DNA from: JAEHDI01 sp035455185
GTDB lineage: Bacteria; Acidobacteriota; Terriglobia; Bryobacterales; Bryobacteraceae
Direction of reading: 5' to 3'
Length of the DNA stretch: 32,007 nt
Assembly (NCBI GenBank): GCA_035455185.1
Contig: DATIFQ010000230.1
Span: 1-32,007 of the forward strand
The notes under the pieces were generated by a model. The model saw nothing but the letters and a program-made list of their open reading frames with translations. It had not been told where the DNA came from and did no database searches. Position 1 is the first letter of the stretch. Every line of letters begins with the position of its first letter. A program made the translations under genes and the position numbers. This document shows, piece after piece, positions 23,741 through 32,007 of this stretch.

Positions 23741-26218
23741 GTGGGAATCGTGAGTGACTTCCGCATTGCACTTCGGATGTTGGCACGGAGCCCGGGCTTT
23801 GTCGTCGTATCGGTGCTGTCGCTGGCATTGGGAATTGGGGTCAACGTCTCGGTTTTCAGTTCTGTCAACGCGCTGTTTCTCCGGCCGTTGCCGGCGGTGC
23901 CGGAGTCCGGGCGGCTTGTGTCGATCTACCACCGCACTAAGTCGGGCAGCTTCACATCCAGCTCTTATCCTGACTACACGTACTACCGGGAACAGAACCA
24001 TGTGTTCTCTGGGATGGCAGCGTATCTCAGATTCCCCACGAACCTTCGATCGGGCGAACAGACTGAGCGGATTTATGGCGAACTCGTCAGCTCCGACTAC
24101 TTCTCCGTCCTGGGTCTCAGTCCCGCTCTCGGCCGACTGATCGTACCTGACGAACGTGAGCCCGTCGCCGTGCTGAGCCATGACTTCTGGCAGCGCCGCT
24201 TTGGGGGAAACCGTGGCGTAATCGGTCAGGCAGTGAGACTTGGAAGCGGGCTGTTCACCGTGGTGGGGGTGGCGCCTCGAGAATTTCGCGGCATCGTTCT
24301 GGATTGGGCGGAATCACCGTCTGTCTGGTTGCCCGTGTACACATACAAGGAAGCGTTGCCAACACCACCATTTGGAACAGTCGATTTCCTGCATTATTGG
24401 GGCAACCAAAGTTACGAGCTCGTTGGGAGGCTGCGTGACGGAGTGACTCTGGGCCAAGCGGCCGCCGAGATGACAGCACTCGCCAAGCGCATTCAAAAGG
24501 ATCATCCGGAACGCGCCCGAGTCTGGTCGAAGGAAATGGCCGAATACGGTGACCTCGACGCCGTTGTCTTCCCCACGAACCGGATGCGGCTCTGGCCGGG
24601 GGACCGGAGCAATCTGATCGATTTCCTTGTGTTGCTGGCGGCCGTCGCCGGCCTGGTCCTGCTGATTGCCTGCCTGAACGTGGCCAGCCTCGTCCTTGCG
24701 CGGACTACGAAGCGTCGGCGCGAACTGGCCATCCGGCTCTCGCTTGGAGCGGGCCGGTGGACGATTGTACGACAGTTACTCGCCGAGAACCTGTTGCTCT
24801 CCTTGTTTGGAGGCGCTATTGGGATTCTGGTGTCAGGCTGGACATCGACGTTCCTGGCCAGCTTTCATCAAGCTTTTCGTTTGCCGGTGCCGCCGGAGAC
24901 AGCCGTCGACGTTCGGGTGCTGGCCGCCGCCACCGGAGTCTCAGTGGTGAGTGCCGCGCTGTTGGTACTGTTTCCCGCACGACTGGCTTTTCGACTTGAC
25001 GTGAACACAGGGCTCAAGACCGACATGGGCACCACCAGTGCGTCAGGGTTGCGCGCGCATCACGCGCTGGTCTTGGGACAAGTGGCGCTCTCGGTCGTGA
25101 TGGTGGTCGCGGCGGGTCTTTTCGTGCGAACACTGTGGAACGCGCAGGCTGAGGACTTTACGAGCCAATCAGAAAACGTGCTTTTGGGGAGCCTGGACCT
25201 GGGCTCGCGCGGCTACGATGGCGACCGTGGGGGCCGCGTCTATTCGCAGGTGTTGGAGCGGGTACGCACTGTGCCGGGAGTGCGCGACGCGGCGCTGGTG
25301 TTTGTGGTGCCGCTGGGCGGACGGCGCGGTGGGACCAACGTCGTGATTACTCCGCCGGACGGCGGGGTGAAGCGGAGCGTTCAGATCGGTCTCAACGTCG
25401 TAACACCCGGCTACTTTCAGATGATCGGTATCCCCGTCGTTCGTGGCCGGGATTTTTCGGATGCGGACCGCTCCGGCGCGCCGGCTGTAGCCATGATCAA
25501 TGACGTTATGGCGCAAACGCTGTTCCCCGGACGTGAACCGGTGGGACAACGGTTCCTGTTGACGTGGCCTCCGGCGGCGACAGTCGAAGTGATCGGCGTG
25601 GTACGGGACGGGAAGTTCCGCAATTACCGTTCCGAGAGAGAGCCGACCGTCTACGTTCCGCTGGCGCAGCGATTCATGATGGCGATGAATCTGGAAGTCC
25701 GCACAGCAGGGAACCCGTCCGCGCTGGCGGCCGCGATCAACCGCGAGGTCGCGGCAGTGGACAAGGACTTACCTCTCAACGCCTTCCAGACACTGAAGAC
25801 GCACTTCGAGACCGCACTGGCACGGGAGCGGCTCACTGCGGCCCTGCTTAGCGCCCTTGGTGCTCTGGCCCTGGTACTGACAGCCATCGGTCTGTACGGC
25901 GTTCTTTCGTACGCGGTATCCCAGCGTACACGCGAAATCGGCATCCGGATGGCGCTCGGCGCTCGATCGCAATCCGTTGTGCGAGCAGTTCTCGGCAGCA
26001 CGATGCGGATTGTGACCGCGGGCCTGGGCATCGGGGTGGCCGTCGCGCTCGCCCTCTCCAGTGTGGTTAGAGGTTTGCTTTACGGCATCACGCCCACGGA
26101 CCCCGCCGTGTTCGCCACGACGATTCTCGTGCTTGCCGGCACCGCGGCGCTTGCCAGTTACTTGCCCGCCCGGCGCGCAGCTAAGGTCGATCCAATGAAG
26201 GCGTTGCGGTACGAGTGA
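23741..26218 (+). CDS. ADOP-type MacB/FtsX permease 2
   Basis: AGGAGG at 23730-23735 overlaps the stop codon of permease 1 and places the start at GTG 23741, giving 825 residues; a GTG at 23735 would lie inside the ribosome-binding site. The domain order equals that of permease 1: ARSPGFVVVSVLSLALGIGVNVSVFSSVN, periplasmic domain, helices near 290-315 (LVLLAAVAGLVLLIACLNVASLVLA), 345-370, 390-412 and 432-455, a second periplasmic domain, and three C-terminal helices. The last 17 residues (PARRAAKVDPMKALRYE) are identical to permease 1, but the codons differ, so the two are old paralogues and not a recent tandem copy. Translation is likely coupled to permease 1. The two probably form a heterodimeric or paired channel. 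Confidence 0.93.
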   Translation: MGIVSDFRIALRMLARSPGFVVVSVLSLALGIGVNVSVFSSVNALFLRPLPAVPESGRLVSIYHRTKSGSFTSSSYPDYTYYREQNHVFSGMAAYLRFPTNLRSGEQTERIYGELVSSDYFSVLGLSPALGRLIVPDEREPVAVLSHDFWQRRFGGNRGVIGQAVRLGSGLFTVVGVAPREFRGIVLDWAESPSVWLPVYTYKEALPTPPFGTVDFLHYWGNQSYELVGRLRDGVTLGQAAAEMTALAKRIQKDHPERARVWSKEMAEYGDLDAVVFPTNRMRLWPGDRSNLIDFLVLLAAVAGLVLLIACLNVASLVLARTTKRRRELAIRLSLGAGRWTIVRQLLAENLLLSLFGGAIGILVSGWTSTFLASFHQAFRLPVPPETAVDVRVLAAATGVSVVSAALLVLFPARLAFRLDVNTGLKTDMGTTSASGLRAHHALVLGQVALSVVMVVAAGLFVRTLWNAQAEDFTSQSENVLLGSLDLGSRGYDGDRGGRVYSQVLERVRTVPGVRDAALVFVVPLGGRRGGTNVVITPPDGGVKRSVQIGLNVVTPGYFQMIGIPVVRGRDFSDADRSGAPAVAMINDVMAQTLFPGREPVGQRFLLTWPPAATVEVIGVVRDGKFRNYRSEREPTVYVPLAQRFMMAMNLEVRTAGNPSALAAAINREVAAVDKDLPLNAFQTLKTHFETALARERLTAALLSALGALALVLTAIGLYGVLSYAVSQRTREIGIRMALGARSQSVVRAVLGSTMRIVTAGLGIGVAVALALSSVVRGLLYGITPTDPAVFATTILVLAGTAALASYLPARRAAKVDPMKALRYE

Positions 26219-26231
26219 AAGCGAGGAAGCG

Positions 26232-26912
26232 ATGATTCAACTGAATAATATCGAGAAGCATTACGACGTCGGCCCGAACAAGTTCTTCGTGCTAAGAAGA
26301 ATCACCATGGAGGTGAAGGAGGGCGAGTTCGTCACCATCATGGGGCCGTCGGGGGCGGGCAAGTCCACGCTGCTGAGCATCGTCGGGATGCTGGACGGCG
26401 CGTGGTCCGGCGAGTATCATTTTTTTGACCAGCCGGTGCACGCGCTCAAGCCGAAACAGCGGATCGAGCTGAATAAGAAGTATATCGGCTTCGTGTTCCA
26501 GAGCTATCATCTACTGGACGACCTGACAGTGTACGAGAACCTCGACCTGCCACTCTCGTATCGCAACCTGAAGGGTTCCGAGCGTGCAGGGATCGTGTGC
26601 GACACGCTCGACCGCTTCCAGATTGTAGGGAAGAAAGACCTCTACCCGAGCCAACTTTCCGGCGGCCAGCAACAACTCGTGGCGGTGGCGCGGGCGGTGG
26701 TGGCCAAGCCGAAGCTGATTCTTGCGGATGAGCCGACAGGCAACCTCCATTCGGAACAGGCCCAGGAGATCATGGAGCTGTTCAAGAAACTGAACGACGT
26801 CGGCACAACAATCATCCAGGTGACGCACTCGGAACGGAATGCGGCTTACGGGAACCGGACCATCTATTTGGAGGACGGCTGGATCGCAAAGGACCGGCCC
26901 TCGGGCTATTGA
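26232..26912 (+). CDS. MacB/LolD-type ABC ATPase with altered D-loop and signature flank
   Basis: A 226-residue ATP-binding protein starting 14 bases after permease 2, with GAGGAAGC as ribosome-binding site. Walker A GPSGAGKST (38-46), Q90, LSGGQ (142-146), catalytic E167 and switch H199 are intact. Two positions differ from the sister ATPase and from the family norm: the residue after LSGGQQQ is L149 in place of Arg, and the D-loop reads GNLH (H173) in place of GNLD. The D-loop Asp normally helps couple hydrolysis between opposed sites. This ATPase may therefore form the weaker half of a heterodimer with the 20584 protein, or have altered turnover; that is inference. Confidence 0.92.
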   Translation: MIQLNNIEKHYDVGPNKFFVLRRITMEVKEGEFVTIMGPSGAGKSTLLSIVGMLDGAWSGEYHFFDQPVHALKPKQRIELNKKYIGFVFQSYHLLDDLTVYENLDLPLSYRNLKGSERAGIVCDTLDRFQIVGKKDLYPSQLSGGQQQLVAVARAVVAKPKLILADEPTGNLHSEQAQEIMELFKKLNDVGTTIIQVTHSERNAAYGNRTIYLEDGWIAKDRPSGY

Positions 26913-26964
26913 GCCGGCCGCCTAACGCGTCCGATCCTCTGGCCTACACTGAAGGACTAGCTTG

Positions 26965-28335
26965 ATGAAACCCTCCGACGCAGTCACGCCGCGCATTCTG
27001 GTAGCAGACGATCAGCCCGACGTACTCGAGGCGCTCCGGCTGCTGCTGAAACCGGAGGGATACCGGATCGAGACAGCATCTTCGCCGGCGAGCATCATCG
27101 CGGCACTGGAGTCCCAGGACTTCGACGTGGTGCTGATGGACCTGAACTACGCCCGCGACACGACCTCGGGGCAGGAAGGTCTCGACTTGCTGCACCGGAT
27201 TCAGGCGATGGACAAGACGCTCCCCGTTGTGCTGATGACGGCTTGGGGCAGCATCGAACTGGCCGTGGAAGGCATGCGCCGGGGTGCGCGCGATTTTATC
27301 CAGAAGCCGTGGGACAACGCCCGCCTGCTCGCCATTCTGCGGACGCAGATCGAGCTCGCACGGGCATTGCGGCAGGGGGAGCGATTGGAGGCGGAGAACC
27401 GCGTCCTGCGCGGGGATGGCGCTCCGGTGATGATCGCCGATTCGCCGGCCATGCAGCCGGTGCTTCAGGTAATCGCGCGAGTCGGCCCGTCCGACGCCAA
27501 CGTGCTGATTACCGGCGAAAGCGGCGTGGGAAAGGGTTTGATCGCCCGGGCGCTGCATGCAGCCTCGCTGCGCGCGGTGCGCCCGTTCGTGACCGTCAAC
27601 ACCGGCGGCCTCTCGGAAAGTCTGTTCGAGAGTGAGCTGTTCGGCCACGTAAAGGGGGCTTTCACGGACGCCAAGGCGGACCGTGTAGGCCGTTTCGAAC
27701 TAGCCGAAAACGGCACTCTTTTCCTGGACGAGATCGCCAACGTTCCGCTCAGCCAGCAAGCGAAGCTGTTGCGGGCGATCGAGACGGGCGAGTTCGAGCG
27801 CGTGGGCTCGTCTCGGACGCGCCGGGTTGACCTCCGGCTGATCTCGGCAACCAACGCTGACTTGCGCGCCGAAGTCGCGGCGGGCCGTTTCCGGGAGGAC
27901 CTGCTGTTCCGGTTGAACACAGTGGAGATCCCGATTCCCCCGTTGCGGCAGCGGCGGGAGGACGTAGGTCCGCTGGCTACGTATTTCCTCCGGCAACATT
28001 GCCAGCGCTACCGGAAGTGCCTCGGCGCATTCGAGCCGGCCGCGATGCAGTTGCTTCTGAGCCATACCTGGCCGGGGAACGTCCGCGAGCTCGACCACGC
28101 GGTGGAGCGAGCCGTGCTGATGGCGCAGGGAGAAGCAATCCGCGCCACGGACCTGGCGCTGCGGCAACCACGCGAAGGCTCCGGCCGGATTGAGGACATG
28201 AGCCTCGAAGACGTGGAGGCCTTCCTGATCAAGAAGGCGCTGGCGCGATTCGGCGGCAACGTCACACAAGCCGCGCATACCCTGGGTCTTAGCCGGAGCG
28301 CACTCTACCGGCGGCTTCAGCGTTACGGTCTATGA
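26965..28335 (+). CDS. NtrC-family sigma-54-dependent response regulator
   Basis: The start is ATG 26965, 456 residues. The receiver domain (about 9-125) has the phosphorylation site D59 (VVLMDL), T92 and K114. The AAA+ domain (about 155-385) has Walker A GESGVGKG (184-191), Walker B GTLFLDEI (250-256) and the sigma-54 contact loop at 231-236, which reads GAFTDA where GAFTGA is canonical. The C-terminus is a Fis-type helix-turn-helix (NVTQAAHTLGLSRSALYRRLQRYGL split over 432-456). It should activate sigma-54 promoters when phosphorylated by the kinase encoded next, whose ATG overlaps its TGA (ATGA). Its target may be the promoter-like site at 19271. The bridging position in a transporter operon suggests autoregulation. 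Confidence 0.93.
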   Translation: MKPSDAVTPRILVADDQPDVLEALRLLLKPEGYRIETASSPASIIAALESQDFDVVLMDLNYARDTTSGQEGLDLLHRIQAMDKTLPVVLMTAWGSIELAVEGMRRGARDFIQKPWDNARLLAILRTQIELARALRQGERLEAENRVLRGDGAPVMIADSPAMQPVLQVIARVGPSDANVLITGESGVGKGLIARALHAASLRAVRPFVTVNTGGLSESLFESELFGHVKGAFTDAKADRVGRFELAENGTLFLDEIANVPLSQQAKLLRAIETGEFERVGSSRTRRVDLRLISATNADLRAEVAAGRFREDLLFRLNTVEIPIPPLRQRREDVGPLATYFLRQHCQRYRKCLGAFEPAAMQLLLSHTWPGNVRELDHAVERAVLMAQGEAIRATDLALRQPREGSGRIEDMSLEDVEAFLIKKALARFGGNVTQAAHTLGLSRSALYRRLQRYGL

Positions 28336-29669
28336 GCGCCGGCGGAAGAAGAACCAGATCCAGATTCGCCTACGAGACCCGCCTCACCCTGCTTGCACTG
28401 CTGACCGGCACGCCCGCCCTGGTGGCCGCGATGATTCTGCTCTGGACCGGTGGTTTCACACCGAAAGTTCAGTGGACGGTGACGATTGTCGTCGTCTGTT
28501 TCTGGTTGGGAGCGGCTTTCGCGTTGCGCGAGCGGGTCGTGCGTCCGCTGCAGACCCTATCGAACATGCTGGCGGCGTTGCGCGAGGAAGATTACTCGAT
28601 GCGCGCCCGGAGCGGTCGTTCGGACGACGCGCTCGGCGAGGTGTTTGTGGAGGCCAACGCACTCGGCCAGATGCTGCGCGAACAGAGGCTCGGAGCGATG
28701 GAGGCGACGGCCCTCTTGCGCACAGTGATGGTGGAGATCGACGTGGCGGTTTTCACGTTCGACGGCGAGCAGAAGCTACGCCTGGTGAACCGGGCGGGAG
28801 AGCGCCTGCTCGGACGGCCGGCGGATCGGCTGCTCGGGCGCACCGCGGAGGAACTGGCGCTGGCGGGTTGTCTCGATGGAGAACCGGTGCGCGCGATCGA
28901 ACTAGCGCTGCCGGGCGCCTCCGGTCGGTGGGGCGTCCGCGTCAGCACGTTCCGGGAAAAGGGACTCCCCCATCGCCTGCTCGTGCTGGCCGACCTAACG
29001 AGAACCTTGCGGGAAGAAGAACTGCAAGCCTGGAAGCGGCTGGTGCGGGTGCTCGGGCATGAGCTGAACAACTCGCTGACGCCGATTAAGTCGATCGCCG
29101 GCAGCTTGCGGACGCTGCTGGAGCAGGATCAGCGGCCGCCCGATTGGAAAGAGGACACGCAGCGTGGTCTCGACGTGATCGCCGCGCGCGCGGAGGCCCT
29201 CAGCCGGTTCATGGAGGCCTATGCGCGACTGGCAAAACTCCCCCCGCCGAAGCTCGGCTCCGTGGACGTGGAGGCGTGGGTGCGTCGGGTGGCAGGACTG
29301 GAGACGCGCCTTCCGGTCACAGTGGAAGAGGGACCGGCGATCCTCATTCGGGGCGACGGCGACCAGCTCGATCAGTTGCTGATCAACCTGATCCGTAATG
29401 CAGCCGATGCATCGCTTGAAACTCACGGAGGTGTGCGAACGGGCTGGCGGAGGATAGGCGGCCACCTGGAGATCTGGGTTCAGGATGACGGCCCGGGGAT
29501 CTCGAACACCTCCAACCTGTTTGTACCGTTTTTCACGACGAAGGCGAGCGGTTCGGGCATCGGCCTGGTGCTTAGCCGGCAGATCGCGGAGGCACACGGC
29601 GGCGTACTCGCCCTGGAAAACCGGTCGCCCGGACCGGGGTGCGAGGCACGGCTGCGGCTGCCGATGTGA
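28332..29669 (+). CDS. NtrB/NtrY-like sensor histidine kinase
   Basis: A 445-residue membrane kinase coupled by a 4-base overlap to the response regulator. Two membrane helices (about 17-40 and 47-66) are joined by only a few residues, so there is almost no periplasmic sensor; sensing is likely intramembrane, through the adjoining transporter, or cytosolic. A HAMP-like linker (about 66-118) and a PAS-like domain (about 125-225) follow. The phospho-acceptor is H243 in LGHELNNSLTPIKS, the NtrB-like form. The ATPase domain has LINLIRNAADAS (350-361), DDGPGI (385-390) and GSGIGLVLSRQI (407-418). It is expected to phosphorylate D59 of the regulator. Confidence 0.93.
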   Translation: MSAGGRRTRSRFAYETRLTLLALLTGTPALVAAMILLWTGGFTPKVQWTVTIVVVCFWLGAAFALRERVVRPLQTLSNMLAALREEDYSMRARSGRSDDALGEVFVEANALGQMLREQRLGAMEATALLRTVMVEIDVAVFTFDGEQKLRLVNRAGERLLGRPADRLLGRTAEELALAGCLDGEPVRAIELALPGASGRWGVRVSTFREKGLPHRLLVLADLTRTLREEELQAWKRLVRVLGHELNNSLTPIKSIAGSLRTLLEQDQRPPDWKEDTQRGLDVIAARAEALSRFMEAYARLAKLPPPKLGSVDVEAWVRRVAGLETRLPVTVEEGPAILIRGDGDQLDQLLINLIRNAADASLETHGGVRTGWRRIGGHLEIWVQDDGPGISNTSNLFVPFFTTKASGSGIGLVLSRQIAEAHGGVLALENRSPGPGCEARLRLPM

Positions 29670-29693
29670 CGGCGGAGCACCATTCCATTCACA

Positions 29694-31550
29694 ATGTTCT
29701 GTATGCGACTTGTGCATCTGATGCTCTGCTTCATCGTGTTGCTGGCGGTATCCTGCCGCAGGACGCCATCGAATGAACGCCCGAAAGATTCGCACTCCTA
29801 CTCCAATCCGGAGCTGGTCCGGGTGCGGCACGTCGATCTGGATCTGGAGGCGTTCTTCGATCAGAAGACTTTGCGGGGAACAGCGGTGCTCGAACTGGAG
29901 CGAGCAAAGGACGGCGAGAGCGCGCCTTTGATCCTGGATACGCGCGACCTCCGGATTGAGGGTGTCGAGGGCAGCCTGGATGGCACAGACTGGAGTCCGG
30001 TAAAGTTCGAAGCCGGCGCGATGGATCCTATCCTGGGTGCGCCCCTGACAATCCACCTGCCCGCCGGCGGGAAGCACGTCAGAATCGGTTACATGACGAG
30101 CCCGAATGCCACGGCTCTTCAGTGGCTGGAACCGGCACAGACAGCGGGAAAGAAACTGCCGTTCCTCTATACGCAATCGGAGGCGATCCATGCTCGTAGC
30201 TGGATTCCACTCCAGGACACCCCCGGCGTTCGCGTTACGTATTCAGCCCGCATCCGGGCGGCCAAGGGCTTGCGGGCGGTGATGAGCGCCGAACACGTTG
30301 AGACAGGAGCTGAGGGCGAGTTCCGCTTTCGAATGGCGCAGCCGATCCCGTCGTATTTGATCGCACTGGCCGTGGGCGACCTGGCCTTCCGCCCGCTCGG
30401 CTCGCGGACAGGCGTCTACGCCGAACCGCCCGTGGTGGATGCCGCAGCGAGGGAGTTTGAAGACACCGAGAAGATGATGCAGGCGGCGGAGGAACTCTAT
30501 GGACCGTACCGGTGGGGGCGATACGACCTGCTGATTCTTCCTCCGAGCTTTCCCTACGGCGGAATGGAAAATCCCCGCCTGACTTTCACCTCGCCGACCG
30601 TCATCGCGGGCGACAAGAGCCTCGTTTCGCTCGTAGCGCACGAACTGGCTCATTCTTGGTCCGGCAACCTGGTAACGAACGCGACCTGGGACCACTTCTG
30701 GCTGAACGAAGGATTCACCGTTTACGTCGAACAGCGAATTATCGAGAAGATATACGGAAAAGAACGGGCGGAAATGGAAGCCGTCCTTGCGACGGAGTCG
30801 CTGAAGCGCGAGATGGAGCGGCTTGAGCCGCGCGACCAGGCGCTGCAACTTGACCTGCGCGGCAGGGACCCCGACGCCGGCTCCACCGATGTCGCCTACG
30901 TCAAAGGAGCGCTTTTCCTGAGGACGATCGAACGTGCGGCGGGGCGTCCGGCCTTCGACGCGTTCTTGCGTTCCTATTTCGATCGATTCGCTTTCCGAAG
31001 CGTCACGACGAAGGACTTCCTCGATTGTCTGGCGAAGAATCTGAAGACGAATGTCCCGGTGGAGGAGTGGGTTCACAAGCCCGGACTCCCATCCGGAGCG
31101 GCCCTCCCGGTTTCGGATGCGCTGGCCAAGGTGAGTGATCTCGCCGGCCAGTGGGCGCAGGGCATGATTCCGTCCCGCACCATTCCGTACGCGAAATGGA
31201 GTACGCAGGAACGGATCCAATTTCTCCAAGCATTGCCGGCGGATCCAGGCGGTCGAAGGATGCAAGCGCTCGATCAAGCCTTTGGCATCACAAGAAGCGG
31301 AAACGCCGAGGTCCTCCAGCCGTGGCTGCTGATGTCGATCCGGAACGGGTACACGCCGGCCTCGGCAAAACTCGAAGAGTTTCTGATGAGGGTGGGCCGG
31401 ATGCGGTACATCCGTCCTCTGTACGAGGAGCTTGCGAAGACGCCCGAGGGCATGGAGCGCGCCCGTGCGATCTTTGCGAAGGCGCAGGGCGGCTACCATC
31501 CGATCACGGCAACAGCTATCGAAGCGGCGCTGCAGCGTCCCAATCGCTAA
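29694..31550 (+). CDS. M1 family aminopeptidase, LTA4-hydrolase-like, probably membrane-anchored
   Basis: A 618-residue zinc peptidase. The start may be ATG 29694 or the in-frame ATG at 29703; neither has a clear ribosome-binding site. A hydrophobic N-terminus ends LLAVSC, a weak lipobox at C21, so it is a secreted protein or lipoprotein. An N-terminal beta domain (about 40-240) leads to the exopeptidase motif GGMEN (289-293) and the zinc site HELAH (H316, E317, H320) with E339 in WLNEGF, 19 residues after the second His, as in M1 enzymes. The Tyr in VAYVKGALFL may be the catalytic tyrosine. The C-terminal helical region (about 490-618) resembles the leukotriene-A4-hydrolase C domain. It lies 24 bases after the kinase gene and may be the last gene of the transporter operon, trimming peptides in the periplasm. 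Confidence 0.9.
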   Translation: MFCMRLVHLMLCFIVLLAVSCRRTPSNERPKDSHSYSNPELVRVRHVDLDLEAFFDQKTLRGTAVLELERAKDGESAPLILDTRDLRIEGVEGSLDGTDWSPVKFEAGAMDPILGAPLTIHLPAGGKHVRIGYMTSPNATALQWLEPAQTAGKKLPFLYTQSEAIHARSWIPLQDTPGVRVTYSARIRAAKGLRAVMSAEHVETGAEGEFRFRMAQPIPSYLIALAVGDLAFRPLGSRTGVYAEPPVVDAAAREFEDTEKMMQAAEELYGPYRWGRYDLLILPPSFPYGGMENPRLTFTSPTVIAGDKSLVSLVAHELAHSWSGNLVTNATWDHFWLNEGFTVYVEQRIIEKIYGKERAEMEAVLATESLKREMERLEPRDQALQLDLRGRDPDAGSTDVAYVKGALFLRTIERAAGRPAFDAFLRSYFDRFAFRSVTTKDFLDCLAKNLKTNVPVEEWVHKPGLPSGAALPVSDALAKVSDLAGQWAQGMIPSRTIPYAKWSTQERIQFLQALPADPGGRRMQALDQAFGITRSGNAEVLQPWLLMSIRNGYTPASAKLEEFLMRVGRMRYIRPLYEELAKTPEGMERARAIFAKAQGGYHPITATAIEAALQRPNR

Positions 31551-31659
31551 CCCGGACGTTGGCCCCCGGTCGAGGGGCGTGCTACGTTGTCAGTTATCAG
31601 AGGAAGGGAGTCCGGATAGAGATTCCCGCTCATCTACTCAAGCCGTGGAGGAAGCCAAC

Positions 31660-32007
31660 ATGAGGAGAATTTTGGGTAACGTTCTTGCACTTAGTGTGAG
31701 TGCCGTCGCGATTCTTGCCGGCGCGCCGCGCACTGCGACTGAGAAACCGGGACCACCGCCGAAGTCGGGCTTCTATTCGTTCTGGAACATTGGAGAGGAG
31801 TTTGGCGAGGGGATTGGAAACGTTTCGAAGCTGTTCTGCGAGATCGGTACGGCAACCCAGCCGCCGATCTACACCGGTAACATGCTCATCGATTGTGACG
31901 GCGAGGTGCCGCACAACGAAACGAGCATCGCCGTCAACCCGAATGATCCCAAGCACGTGGTTGGCGCCTACCACTCGTACCAGGTTAAGTTCCGCGGCGC
32001 GACAGCG
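31660..32007 (+). CDS. Secreted BNR/sialidase-like protein, partial (right edge)
   Basis: A frame of 116 codons runs off the right edge. GGAGGAAG at 31647-31654 supports ATG 31660. The first 26 or so residues (basic MRR, then a hydrophobic core ending ILAGAP) are a Sec signal peptide. The segment HNETSIAVNPNDPKHVVGAYHSY (within residues 86-108) is typical of the first blade of secreted BNR-repeat/exo-alpha-sialidase-like beta-propellers in soil bacteria. With only the N-terminus visible, enzymatic activity cannot be judged. In the 109-base gap before it, a 5-bp GCCCC/GGGGC hairpin (31562-31578) may be a weak terminator for the upstream operon. Confidence 0.6.
   Translation, partial: MRRILGNVLALSVSAVAILAGAPRTATEKPGPPPKSGFYSFWNIGEEFGEGIGNVSKLFCEIGTATQPPIYTGNMLIDCDGEVPHNETSIAVNPNDPKHVVGAYHSYQVKFRGATA

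Noticed and set aside
26913..26964. Second sigma-54 promoter directly before the regulator gene
   Set aside because: TGGCCTACA is present, but no TTGC-type -12 element occurs at the required distance.
1..32007. CRISPR arrays, tRNA or rRNA genes, complete insertion sequences
   Set aside because: No regularly spaced repeats, no tRNA cloverleaf or rRNA words, and no transposase frame were seen on reading both strands.

Overview
The window looks like a chromosomal segment of a G+C-rich member of the Acidobacteriota, most likely the Bryobacterales/Solibacter group. The reasons are the family content: an Oar-like TonB-dependent receptor with an N-terminal carboxypeptidase-regulatory-like domain, two ADOP-type (acidobacterial duplicated orphan permease) FtsX/MacB permeases, and several Tat-exported sugar-active or oxidoreductase-like proteins. 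I see no rRNA, tRNA, CRISPR array, phage or intact insertion sequence.

Layout. 1-513 (minus) is the start of an unrecognised gene of lower G+C that runs off the left edge. 514-965 is gene-poor. 966-3712 (plus) carries an exported GlcG/HbpS-type protein, a PLP-dependent trans-sulfuration enzyme and a TylF-like methyltransferase. 3745-7008 (minus) is a large TonB-dependent receptor. Its leader holds a strong sigma-70-like promoter match and a previously uncalled 20-codon reading frame ending in three cysteine codons and a stop (7122-7184). 7412-8629 (plus) is a Tat-signal class V aminotransferase flanked by two copies of a short hairpin repeat. 8632-10719 (minus) is an exported S9 peptidase.

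10803-14699 (plus) is an apparent operon: L-rhamnose isomerase, a small cupin, a secreted GATase-like protein and a Tat-signal DUF362 protein. It converges, through a probable bidirectional terminator, on a minus-strand group (14732-19116): a Tat-signal Gfo/Idh/MocA oxidoreductase translationally coupled to a TIM-barrel sugar isomerase/epimerase, then a Tat-signal GHL6/beta-galactosidase-trimerisation protein. A cluster of GTTAAC-type palindromes sits between the isomerase and the hydrolase. Together this looks like a deoxysugar (rhamnose-type) utilisation region, although no kinase, aldolase or transporter is in view.

19301-31550 (plus) is a compact eight-gene unit: membrane fusion protein, ABC ATPase, ADOP permease, second ADOP permease, second ABC ATPase, NtrC-family sigma-54 activator, histidine kinase and M1 aminopeptidase. 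A good sigma-54 promoter match lies just upstream of the first gene, so the activator may control its own operon. The second ATPase has changed D-loop and signature-region residues, suggesting a two-permease, two-ATPase machine with unequal nucleotide sites. 31660-32007 is the beginning of a secreted BNR/sialidase-like protein cut by the right edge.

The points most worth following are the poly-cysteine leader frame before the TonB receptor (which sits between two PLP enzymes of kinds linked to sulfur chemistry), the self-contained sigma-54-controlled double-ADOP transporter operon, the operator cluster at 16837-16948, and the short repeats that supply a ribosome-binding site to one gene and the last codons of another.
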